Part shown: positions 1-13,685 of the stretch, piece after piece
Layout: every line of letters begins with the position of its first letter
How positions within the stretch are numbered: the first letter of the stretch is position 1
From: Thunnus maccoyii
Taxonomy: Eukaryota > Chordata > Actinopteri > Scombriformes > Scombridae
Reading direction: 5' to 3'
Assembly (NCBI RefSeq): GCF_910596095.1
Contig: NC_056542.1
Location: 25,126,457 to 25,190,456 of the forward strand
Length of the DNA: 64,000 nucleotides
Notes under the pieces: model-generated
Told to the model about the DNA's origin: nothing
The model's input: the letters and a program-made list of their open reading frames with translations, nothing else
Database searches by the model: none
Translations under genes and position numbers: made by a program

Positions 1-1093
1 GTTTGAGGATGAGGTAACAGACAGAGGGGAATAACAGTTTCAACGTTTGGTTATTAAATGTACAGTCAATGAGTAGTTATTGTGTGTAAAGCAGACTGTG
101 TTTGTGTTTGTGTGAGATTCAATTTCACACTTTACCTCTGTGATGGTGTTTTTATTTTAATTTGTAATACTGGTATCTTTCTCGCTGGGGAATCAGCACT
201 CTTGTATATTCATACAATGTACTTCTTCACTGACTGTCTCTGTTCATGCCAAATGAGATGGGTAGAAATGTTCCAACATCTGAAACAACACATTCCTAAT
301 GAACAAGGATTAAATAACACCTGTAGTGCAATATTGCTAACAATAATAAATATTTCAACATTTGTAAAGGTTTTTTTAAAAAATATCTGTCAATTTAACT
401 ATGCTCTCACTTAGCTTAATTGGATGATTTGTCAATCAGAACTTAATTAATTGCAGACTAAAAAGTAGTTTTAACTGAGTGAGTACAAATGCACCAAGTT
501 TAGCGTCTCTACACTTCTGAACTATCAAATAAAGGCAAAAAATTCCGATAAATAATCCTTTAAAAAACGGATCTTATCTTACCTCACTTCCGCCCCAAAC
601 ACATCTAACCAATGAGTGAATATTTTCACGTGGCTTTTATTTATACATTTTGGTTCGCTTGAATTTTGAAAAGAAACCAAACCAAGGGGAAAATGTAACA
701 TAACGAAAAGTTTACCATCTCATCCACTGATTGAGACCAGAGTAAACACACAAGATTTGAGACTTCTGCGTCTCTTTCAAAAGCATGCTCATTTTTGTTT
801 TTAGGTGCTGCCATTGTCATGTAAACAACAGTAGGTTACGGTCAGTGGTGTACTGGCTATCCGGCATACTGCTTTGGGACAAATCCCAGTGGACTGTCAA
901 AACATATCACGGGCCCTCTCTGTGTGCCTGTTATTCAGGGTATGCATGAGAGCGTGCTGCATGCCTTTGTCAGGCAATCACAGCTGAGTGCCCCCCCCCC
1001 CTTACTCTCACCGCCAGAAGGGGGCGACAAAAGTCCTGCTCTCCAGCTTTAAATATCTCCCCTCTCCTGTCTTATCTTTCATTGCCCCTTCAG
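1..1093. other. Upstream/intronic stretch of ccdc127, no coding exon recognised
   Basis: I looked for the missing first coding exon of ccdc127, which in mammals ends in a hydrophobic stretch followed by WIW. I did not find it on the + strand, so this is probably intron and the 5' end lies left of the window. The stretch around 580-660 has an ETS-like CACTTCCG and a CCAAT box, but no transcript can be tied to them. A run of ten or more C at 991-1000 is followed by a partial match to the CTCF core at about 1013-1027. Confidence 0.4.
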
Positions 1094-1903
1094 GTTGGAT
1101 CTGGACCAGGGAGTCTCAGAGGGAGATCCAGAGGGTCAAAGCCCAGTACGACAAAGATGTGACCACAATAAAAAGTGAGATGGAGGCGCGGTACCGGGAG
1201 ACTCTGACAGAGAGACACAGGGCAGCTGCTAAACTGGAGCTGGAGCTGGAGAAAGAGAGACAGAGGGTAAAAGGCTACAAGCAGGCCCTGATCTCACAGA
1301 GCCAGCAGCTGATGGAAGAACGGAAACAGTTACAACAGGTAAAGTTTTGTCTTGCTCCCACTTTGATTGGCCCTCCATTTGTGCTACTGTGCAGGTTCCC
1401 CTTCTAGTCTGTAGCCTCTCCTCCATAAACCTAAACTCTGTCTTCTCTCTTACAAGGAGCGTGAGACTTTGGAGCAAGAGAAGCAAAGGCTGGTGAAGTC
1501 CGGAGCTGCGGGGGCTGTGCTGCATCGCGCCCTGGAACGAGAGAACAACTGGTACCGGCGAGCCACCGCCACTCTGAGGGAGCTAGAAGATCAGCTTGTG
1601 GAGCGACAGAATGCCTTCTGCTCCCTCATCCAACCTCGAGATCAGCGGCTGGAGATGGAGAAGAACATACTGCTTAAGGTCGTCAAAGAACCAATCGGGG
1701 CAGAACTAGATCTAGAGTCAGATCTAAAGGACATTTTTAAGAGAGATAGGCATTGTGCGGACCTGCTAAACATGGACAAGAGGAAGAATGGAAGTCTCAT
1801 GTGGGTGTACCTCAAGTACTGGCAGCTGCAGGTCACCGTGCAGAAACACAAGAGAGCTGAGGAAGCCGTTCTAGGAGGGATAACCCAGTCTCGCAGAGAA
1901 TGA
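1094..1903 (+). CDS. ccdc127: ccdc127, coiled-coil domain-containing protein 127 (3' two coding exons)
   Basis: Two exons are supported: 1094-1338 (acceptor CAG before 1094, donor GTAAAG) and 1457-1903, ending in TGA. The intron is phase 0. The first exon opens with WIWTRESQ and runs into a highly charged coiled coil (EMEAR, LELELEKERQR, LISQSQQLMEE). The second carries NNWYRRA, LVERQNAFCSLIQPR and the very conserved KNGSLMWVYLKYWQLQV near the C-terminus. These match mammalian CCDC127, where the preceding exon ends in a hydrophobic segment before WIW. That N-terminal exon is not in the window, so the gene is partial. CCDC127 is a small, poorly characterised protein, reported to be mitochondrial. 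A polyadenylation signal AATAAA lies at 3084-3089, giving a 3' UTR of about 1.2 kb. The gene is tail-to-tail with tcap. Confidence 0.88.
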
Positions 1904-3907
1904 CAAAAGATGAAGAGAGGTGTTTTTTCATTTGACTTTGAAGAATGTTGAAACTGTGTGGATCAGGAATGGAAAATGCATGTTTCTTTTTCAGTCTGTG
2001 CATTATCTTTATATGCTACATTATAGGTATGTTATGTAAACACACAAGAGATAATCTGAACAACATTATGTTCAAAGGCTAAAAGTTCCATCCCTGATCT
2101 CAAAGTTTTGCAAAGAGGGGAGATTTTTTCAGGTTTAGACCCAATTAAGACTCATTAGCTTTAAATGAATATGTGATAAAAATGCACTGGCATCACTCAG
2201 GTGATATCCATATTGGATACACAATTGATGTTTAATTAAAAAAAAAAAAATCCATTTAAACCCTTGAATTTTTTTGTTGGAACATTTGTGTCAATTTAAC
2301 TCACATTCTGAGTGCCATGAATTAGTGTTAGATGACTGTGTGTCTGGACCTGTGCTAATTTTAGTTTCTTTATCTCAGATATGAATTGAAGGCTCCCAAT
2401 AAATGTCCCCACTGTGATGTGTTCATACACATCTCTTGCTGCGTTTAGAATAACCACAATTCTATAATTTACAATACTCAAATGAAAAATACAGCGTTAA
2501 AGAAAAACAACCATTAATTGAAAACATTATCAGGAATATTTTTCACTCTGTTTTGATGGAAAAGTCATTTATGTCTTTGATTTCTGTGGAATGTAGTTGG
2601 CATGAATATGTTTATGAATTATTGCTGGGGATATTTTTGATGATAACAGTGGAACCTATCTACACCTCTGTCCATAACTTAGTGTTTCCTGCATCTGTGA
2701 CGTCTCTCTTTACAGTCTAATGTGTAACCAAAAATGAAATGTGTGTCTGTCTCTCATCACTGGTTTTACATTTCTAGTATGTGTAACTATCAGGGAAACT
2801 GGAATCTGCTGCATGTGAATCTGAATAAGGGAAAAGAGCACAAAGTTGTGCTCACTGCTGCAACATCTTATCACATTACTGCAACAAAAATAGTCAAACA
2901 GCACAGTTCACACTGTTAATGAAAGGAGAGCTGGCAACAAGACCTTCGAGCCTGATGCATTTTACAAGGTTATCAAGCCTCTCTGCACTGTTAATGTTTT
3001 TGTTGTGACTATATCTTGGTGAATATGTGCTGGATATAATGCCATAAACTCACACTAACCACTCTAATCCACTCAATCCTCCTAATAAATTCTGGTTCAA
3101 GAACTTAATTTCTGGGCTGTTGGTATTTTCTCCTCCAGAGTCTCGAAAGTACTGCTACATGTGATATTTATATTGATTTAATATTAGTGTATATGCTCAC
3201 TGATGATCCCTTTCCGTTGTTGTCTTACCACATGAGGTTGCTGCCACTGGATATCTCTACTGAAAACAGCTATGTGGAATCTCATAATGCATACACTTAA
3301 AAAAACAGTATGCAACAGGATAACATTACACTCATCTATAGTCTCAACTGTAACACAGTTAAACATCAAGTCATTTGTTGTATTTTCTCTTAACAGGACA
3401 ATTTTACTATTTAGCTAAACTGCCATGTAAAACTAGGAAAAATTAAGTTGAGACATTGTTTCTTGAAGCTTTGTGAGGTGTGGAAATGACTGACAACGAC
3501 AAAATCATTTCCTCCTGGAACATAGTTTACAACAATCTTAAAGTGTCAGTGCCAGAATGTGTTCATATCTACAATGCAATACACTTAAGACATATTATAG
3601 TGTTTTTAAGTCTTTTCAATAATATTCAACAATTTTGTAATGTAATAACTTGGTAGTTTAATGTTAAAGAATTTCCAGTGAAGCTCTCCTAACATTTGTC
3701 AACACTATTTTTTTTCAAAGTCTCTTCAGTCTAAAAATACCGAGTTATTTAACAGGTAAGATATCTAGAAGATTCTTAGGATTTTTGTGTAAAAGGTAAG
3801 TGACTTAATAAGGACATTGTAATTTTCAAATATGTAAACCACAAGACCAAATGCTGTGTCATTACATTTTTCAAACTGCAGTTTTAAAACACTTCCAGTT
3901 CCTTGCC
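1904..3907. other. ccdc127 3' UTR and tail-to-tail intergenic spacer
   Basis: This AT-rich stretch has no believable coding exon. The ccdc127 3' UTR most likely ends just after AATAAA at 3084-3089, which is followed by a T/G-rich stretch. The rest, up to the tcap stop codon at 3908, would hold the tcap 3' UTR on the minus strand. The only polyadenylation-like hexamer I see there is ATTAAA near 3656 on the minus strand. Confidence 0.5.
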
Positions 3908-4607
3908 TCACTCTCTCCTCTGCACCCGATGAGAGGTTTCCCTTGGCGATGACATCAGACTCGAAGGTCTGAAGTTCATTCTGACTGGCTTGGTGAGGTT
4001 CTGAGTTACGCCAGTCACTCTCACTTTATCCACATGCACTCTGTCATTCCTCTTCCCGAGTATAACGGGGCCCTTTCCTTGTTGTCGCAAGCTCTCAAAA
4101 CTGGTTTTGGGTAGTTGGTACTCTGTCGTGGCTCTGATGTTGCTGCCCAGCCTCAGTATCTGGCTGGGACTCCTCTCAACCATGAAGTGGACCACCTGTT
4201 CCTGTTTGTAACTCTCTTTGCGAAGGTTGTCTGTCTCTGATAGTGTCAGCCTGGAACACAGAACATACAGCAGATAAACGATTTTTGATACAGTCTCTTT
4301 TACACTAAATTTAGAGTGGTGTTGTGATCTTCATATATCTCATAAAATCTTTCAAATAGCTTATTATTATTAGAATCAGGTCTGAAAGTTTCAACCCTAA
4401 GTCAAAATATAATATATTGATGCAAAGTATTTACAGTAGAAAATACAATAGATTTCAAATGAGAACAACATACCTGTATTGTGGTCTTGTTTCAAGCACC
4501 AGGCTCAGCCAACATGCTTGGTAGCTCTCTTTCTTCCACTCGTTTTCCTCCTGAAGATCACAGTAGGAGTTCACAAGGTAGCAACCCCCTCTGCTCACAC
4601 AGTGCAT
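3908..4607 (-). CDS. tcap: telethonin (titin-cap), two coding exons
   Basis: Exon 1 runs 4607 to 4474 on the minus strand (44 codons plus 2 nt, donor GTATGT). Exon 2 runs 4250 to 3908 (1 nt plus codons and stop, acceptor TTCCAG). The phases fit and give 158 residues. Colinear with human telethonin (167 aa) are QEENEWKKESYQACW, LSLVLETRP, RKESYKQEQVVHFMVERSP (counterpart of ETYHQQGQCQVLVQRSP), a leucine/glycine stretch, then TEYQLP. Human TCAP also has two exons, with the intron at about this point. Telethonin is a sarcomeric Z-disc protein that clamps two titin N-termini through its N-terminal half. The basic, Ser/Arg-rich C-terminus resembles the phosphorylated tail of mammalian TCAP. Teleosts carry tcapa and tcapb; which one this is cannot be decided here. 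The start chosen is the first in-frame ATG. Confidence 0.82.
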
Positions 4608-7540
4608 GTTGTGTCTTTGTGTGTGAGTGTGTATGTGTGTGTAGAAAGGTTACGTTAGGCGTGTGTTCGGATGCTAAGACAAACTTCTCTCACCTGTGAC
4701 CTACATGCTCGAGTAATGCATCAAACGCAAGGGAAAGATACTGAAAACAACAAGCTATACGAAAATATTGTCTTACTGTCTTTGAATGTGTGTACCAAGT
4801 AGCCTGAGATTTGCGTGTGTTGGGAAGCTTCTTAAATATCCGGCCTTGTTTCTATTTTTACTCTTCTGCATCACATCGTGGTGAATGCACTGAATGTCTC
4901 CACATCAGGCATCCTGGAGGTTTGGTTTTCATTTGAAAAACATCGCAGGCTTGAGTTCTTTCCATGAAACGAGCCCACCAGATGAAGATGAATCTGAACC
5001 CTCGTCAATTTTATCTGTTGAACCCCTTTGTGTTGTGAGGTGAGCTTGGAGATTAAAGGGAAGTGCATCATTACGATTGTAACCACCCCAGAGTCCTTTT
5101 ATAATAGTGCACCTGTGTGTTTATATTCAGACTATAAAAGCATGTATGTGTTGACGGAAATATGAAATGACTAATCTGTTTAATGAGAGGCTCATCCCAT
5201 CAGGTCAGAGAAATTATCCTTACACTCCTCAGATGTCTCTCACATTGAGCACATATCACAGGAAGGAAACAGCTGAAGGCAATTAGATCACTGACTGACA
5301 GCAATGATACAACTCATTAATCTAAAGCCACATCAGCTCCTTGGGCAAAACCACGTTTTAGACTTGCCACAGAAGTGTTTGTGACTATATTTTACTTTAA
5401 AACTGGCCCCTTTCAAGCTCAACAAATCAGATTTCTTGGTGACAATGTGGAATGTTTGGAGCCAGGGTTCACGCATTGGATTATAAATGGATATTAAGAG
5501 AAGTCCTCCACCACCTTCACCACTGCTTACAACTGTATAACATGTAGTTTTAGTGCACCTCTGTGCTGATGTGGAGGAACAAAGGGATGGACAGTCAGAG
5601 CTCACAATCAAAGTCTTCAGTTCTAGACATGTATTTCCATTATGTTTCAATTTCAGCTATGATGGATACATGTGAAGGAAGTTTGGGAGGCAAGTCACAA
5701 AATTTGCTGGATTTACACTGAGAATATATATGACAGTTGAAGAAAGATTAGATTATAAGAATAAAAAGAAAAAGATTAGTATCACTTGACACCCCGATAA
5801 CTCTGACGTGTCACAGGCATGTTGGCAACATCCGGTTTCATCGAACTGTGAGGGTGAAACTGAATCAGAGGGTGTACGATGGTGTGACTGAGGCAGTGGA
5901 AGGTATGTTGGATTCACCCCAGCAAAAGCAGCCTATTCCTGCAATACAAGAGCCAATATTACATGACTTCAACTTGGCTCTGAATCCTGCCCAATAAATA
6001 TTGTCGTGGCACCATGATCATACTCTCACAACAAGCATCCAATCATGTTTAATGAAGCGGCTATTCCATTCCAGTTTTATTGATACTAATATTCATATTA
6101 GTGTTTACACAAATACATTTGTGATTTTGAAGATTCTAAAAAACTCTTAATCCTCCTGTAGGCCATGATTTTTAATAGCAAATGTCCTTCAGCCACGTAA
6201 AATAAGACCCTTTTAGATCATTGGACTGGACGGTCAATAAAAGTATTAAATGGATGTTTGAGATGCCATGAAGACTGCAGGCACGTCATAAAAACATTAC
6301 ATTTCCTTTTATTAGGCCTCACAAACATTGTTGTTTCATGTTTTGCTGATATTGATATTAACTCTACTTTTTGTAGTGAAGAAAATCAATCACTCATGAA
6401 AAACTTCAACTCAACTGTAATATTAAAGCCAAATTACACACATTTCAACTTCATATTTAAAATGTTATAACATATTTTAAATGCAAAGACCCCAAAACTG
6501 ATGTTATTGTAATGGTTATAATGGGAACAGTTTTTATTCACAGATGTTGAAAAGATGACCTTTTTTCTCGGTTTTCCTTTATGATTTTATGACTCTCTAA
6601 AATTTCCTCAAAACAAAAACAGCATATGCGCAACCATTATAATGACATTTTTGAACACATTTAGAACTTAATCTTCTTTTACTTTATTTTATTGTATTAT
6701 TTTACTGACTGTGTTTTTCTCATTATCATCGTCCTATATGTCTCTTGATTGAAATTTCAATTTGCAGTGTCTAACTTAGACATCCGATCCTTCCTGGTTT
6801 GTAAAATACAAGGGAAAAGCAACACAGATCCAGCCACCTGTACTAGCCCTTGAAGTTCCAATATGTTTAGAGTGCTGAGCTCCAGGTTGTTAAGTTCCTG
6901 TGATGGAAAAGCTTTTTTTTTAACTGTGTCATGAATTATAGGCAGTAGTCTGCCTCAGAAGTTAAAGAAATGTGTATAAAAAAATGAATTATTTAACAAG
7001 TGTAACAGGAAGGTCCCTTTAAAAAAAGATGAACAAAGTCGATAAATATGATTTTTCATTTTCAAATAATAGATTTATTGTCAAACATAAAATAAGATAC
7101 AGTACATTTCTTTCAGTTGAAAATCTGACATTCTTTACATTAAGTAAGAATCAGTGGAAACAATGACCAAAAAAAAAAAAACTAATATGTTGTTTTTTGA
7201 GGATTTTTTTACCCGCACATTAATGATATAGTTCAGGATATTCAGAGATAAGTCAAGCTGTCCTGACCTGCAGCAGTGTTTCCTTCCATAACTGTGTTTA
7301 TGTCTGATATTCATTTATCAAGGCTCCCGGTATCAGTGCTGATCTAACATGAAAAAACAGATCACTTTATGGATTTTGTTTGTAGAAAAAACAACTGATG
7401 GATCAACATCTCATATTTACTGAACAACAGATCAGGCAGAATATGCTGCTGAGTATATCACATAGAGAATCTGTGTGTATCTGACCAGACCTGCATCAAA
7501 CTGAAGGTATGCATCTACATACAGCTGTAATAACTCAGCA
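4608..7540. other. Intergenic region between tcap and mrpl32
   Basis: No conserved coding exon is recognised; open frames here are short and low-complexity. The left part holds the presumed tcap 5' region. At the right end, the mrpl32 3' UTR on the minus strand reaches a polyadenylation signal (AATAAA on the minus strand, 7079-7074). About 2 kb between them (5150-7050) is AT-rich and shows nothing I can name. Confidence 0.5.
5095..5113 (-). promoter_or_regulatory. candidate tcap promoter: TATA box with adjacent E-box
   Basis: On the minus strand a TATAAAAGG box (5103-5095) is preceded by an E-box CAGGTG about ten bases upstream. This pairing is typical of muscle promoters. It lies about 490 bases upstream of the tcap ATG, so it would imply a long or spliced 5' UTR. 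A weaker TATTTAA near 4838 with an AT-rich MEF2-like site nearby is an alternative. This is inference from position and motif only. Confidence 0.3.
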
Positions 7541-9222
7541 TCACTGGCTGAACCAGGCAGGCCGCTTCCTGGATCTCTCCACTATCCTCTTGTCTTTGTC
7601 CTGCTGGCTTGGTGTCTCGCCTTCATACAGGACGACAGTCTCTGTAGCCGGTGCCCTGAGCGGACCGCCTTCCATTGCTTTAATCTGCTGGCGAATCAGA
7701 GAAGTCTCCCTGCACACCTTAGCGTAACAGAAGCCACACAGGATGTGTTTCTGCTTCAGATGGCCACACTCTGGACACGGCTCAATGTTATTCTGAGAGA
7801 GAAGAGACAGAGGATGCAGACTGTGGGTCAAATAATGTCACGGAGACACTGTCGCTGTATTACCTAAAACATATCTTTGGCCAATATATGCACAAACACT
7901 CACATATATGTGACGAGCTAATATCAGACACCCTCTACTAAAGATGTTAACATTTACACATTTTGCACCTCATGATAAACACAAGTCTCTACACGAGTCA
8001 GCAAGTTTTATATTAGCACATAGTGACTGGTTTAGTACAGAAGGTCGTATTGAAACTTAACATGGTGAGATAATGATGTCTTATTGAGGGGTTTTACACT
8101 AAAAAAATATCATTGACTATATTGAATTGCATGTGCAATCTCATTGGCAATTCTCGGAGGTTTGTTCTTAGCAATTCTTTCCTTGTGCGCTGAGATATAC
8201 AGACAATATACACAGCGAGGGAGGGATCAGTCATGTACTCACAAGTGATCTGGTGCTTGCTGTTTTATGAAACTTTTATGGTATCTTTGTGTTTTGTGCT
8301 GCTTTGTGTGTACTCTGTTATTGAGGTTTGTGCTTTAATGTATGTAAATGTATGTTGAGTCTTGTGCAGTTTCATATGTATTTTACTGTCACATCCCCAT
8401 CTAGGGACGGGCATTGCAAACTAGCTTGGGCTATAAATGCTGTGGTATGTGGCTTTAATTCATGCTATATACTGGTCCCCTCGCATATAAACATGAAATA
8501 AAATAAGGTCTGTGAAGTGAGTTGACATACAGCCTCTCCAAATATTTGCTAATCACTTCCAACCTATCAGTACAGATAGAGAGGAAGTCTAAGTAAGACA
8601 AACATTCTTATAGCTGTGTTTTGATGTGAAATTCCCATTTAAGAGGATCCAGGAGTGTTTCTATTCAGTGTACCTTGACTTTTAGGAGTTTGGCGTCAGC
8701 TCTCCTCCTGGTTCGGTTAACCTCTATGGTGCGTCTCTTCTTAGGTACTGCCATCCACAGGATGCCGTCCAGGATGCCAGGAGGCTGCTCCAGACTCTGC
8801 TGCTCCTCCAGCTCCTCCTCGACCTCAGGCTGAAGCTGAGGCAGCAGACTGGGGCCGTTCACTGCCAGCGCTGGAGCTGCACACAGCAGAGAAACACTGT
8901 TATCTTTTATCACTACTCCGGTGAAAAACAACTCACCAAGTCCAGCGTGACCGGAACATAGGAGGCAAATATAGAAAGACGACTAAGAGAAGATAAAGCT
9001 GCTGATAACAGGTACTGAGAGTTAAAACTTTGGTGAAAGTAAACGTAGATATGTGTGTGTGTCCTGATAGCATGGTTAGCAGTAGCTAACTAACCCTAAG
9101 CTCCAGACAGTCTACTCACCCAGCTGTCTGTCTAATGTTAGTCCCGCTGCCTGCAGCAGTCTGCTTTCAATGTGGAGCAAAGAGCATCTGAGGCTGTGCA
9201 CTAACGCCGATAAATTCATCAT
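7541..9222 (-). CDS. mrpl32: mitochondrial large ribosomal subunit protein bL32m
   Basis: Three coding exons on the minus strand: 9222-9120 (34 codons plus 1 nt), 8876-8674 (2 nt plus 67 codons) and 7792-7541 (83 codons plus stop), giving 185 aa (human 188). The first two residues are Met-Met, followed by a basic, leucine-rich mitochondrial targeting segment. The mature part starts near [19 protein letters not shown]. The zinc-ribbon cysteines are visible as CPEC (108-111) and CGFC (121-124). The C-terminus reads [10 protein letters not shown] then RKRPAWFSQ, as in MRPL32. In mammals and yeast the precursor is matured by the m-AAA protease before assembly into the mitoribosome. The gene is head-to-head with psma2, 1.25 kb away, as in human. 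Its polyadenylation signal is at 7074-7079. Confidence 0.95.
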
Positions 9223-9447
9223 TTTTGTTGTTAGCACGTTTTCGCTCCTTCTAACATGTCAAACAGCTCACGGTCATCGGGATACAATACGTCATTAAAC
9301 ACCGACAAGAAACTGCACTTCTTCGTCTGTTTAATTGTTGCAGGACAAGACGGATTTGAGCATTTTATTTCCATCTAGTGGTCAATATCTCCAACTGCAC
9401 TTTAGTGCCTTCATACTCTTACGCATCTCAAGTCAATTCTCCAAAAC

Positions 9448-9655
9448 AAACTATAGATAGGCTAGCTCTGAACTATAGAAACTACCTATAAAGTTATAGA
9501 TAGTTTCTATAGTTCTATAGAAACTATCTATAGCCATACAACTATCTATAACTATACAAATTATCTATGACTTTATAACTATCAATAACTATAGAACTAT
9601 TTATGAATGTAGAACTATCTATAACTACATAAACTATAACTATCGAAACTATAGC
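9448..9655. repeat. Degenerate CTATA/ACTATC repeat cluster with an 18-bp palindrome
   Basis: About 200 bases consist of irregular repeats of ACTAT, CTATAG and ATAACTATC. Inside lies a perfect inverted repeat: arms 9495-9512 and 9515-9532 (18 bp each) with a TT loop. It sits in the divergent mrpl32/psma2 spacer. Confidence 0.8.
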
Positions 9656-10218
9656 CTTTGCCTCCAGTTATCATCTCTTACTGGTACTATATTATCACCA
9701 TGTGTTTTTAAGATCTTGCTTAATTGTGCTGTGAAATTCAACTGGAATATATTAATTTCTATCTTAAATTGTGTGTAGGATGTTAATATAGTTTTTAAGA
9801 TATGTGTTAGTAGACAAAGAACAAATGTGAACCTTTAGAAAAAAAAACTTGTTCTATTTTTTTCATTTCAAAATTGATAGACACATAAAAAGAGCACAAC
9901 AATTTATAATATCTCTTTTATCTCTTTCATTGTACCACAGCATTACTGTCATTGTCTAACATACTGGTGTATTGATGATGCTGAATAATAATCATTAACA
10001 GAGTATTTCCTTAATTCAGATTATAATTATTTATTAGCAAAATTACCTTGAATATGTGTCATTTTATTTTAAGACACAGAAATGATAAATCAGACGGAAT
10101 GGTTTAACCTTTTATTGGTTTATTTCAGTCTCTGGCCGTAGGGTAGCACTTAACACAACATTAGTCACACATTAAAAGCAGTTGATTAGTTGATTAGTGT
10201 TTTGAATTGACAGGTCAC

Positions 10219-10296
<78 letters not shown>

Positions 10297-10297
10297 G
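10219..10297. repeat. (CTAT)n microsatellite
   Basis: About 19 uninterrupted tetranucleotide CTAT units, about 180 bases upstream of the psma2 ATG. The purity suggests recent expansion and likely length polymorphism. Confidence 0.97.
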
Positions 10298-10476
10298 AAC
10301 GAATGAATTAATTAATATATATGAATATGAATTAAATTGAAATCATATTATCGGGTTTATAACGTAGCCTGGTGACACCAGGATGCAGTTCACACGCAGG
10401 TTTATAGGCGGCGGTGTTCAGTTTGAAATCGATTCGCGAGCCGCTAATCAACACAGAGCAGAAGAAGAAGAAGAAG

Positions 10477-13685
<3,209 letters not shown>

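Larger units (their letters stand above)
9223..10476. promoter_or_regulatory. Shared upstream region of mrpl32 (-) and psma2 (+)
   Basis: This 1.25-kb spacer separates two divergently transcribed housekeeping genes, so both promoters should lie in it. The psma2-proximal end (10370-10476) is richer in GC and CpG, and ends in a GAAGAAG run just before the ATG. The middle is filled by a CTATA-type degenerate repeat and a CTAT microsatellite (listed separately). No TATA box is evident near either gene. Confidence 0.45.

Noticed and set aside
82-414. 110-residue frame near the left edge
   Set aside because: Cys/Phe-rich translation of AT-rich DNA with no domain, and not the missing ccdc127 exon.
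5333-5650. 105-residue minus-strand frame
   Set aside because: No similarity to any family I know, no splice context, and composition like random AT-rich DNA.
8281-8530. Possible LINE 3' tail in mrpl32 intron 2 (GGGACGGGCATTGCAAACTAG)
   Set aside because: It feels like a known fish repeat, but I could not define ends or a family, so it is not listed as a feature.
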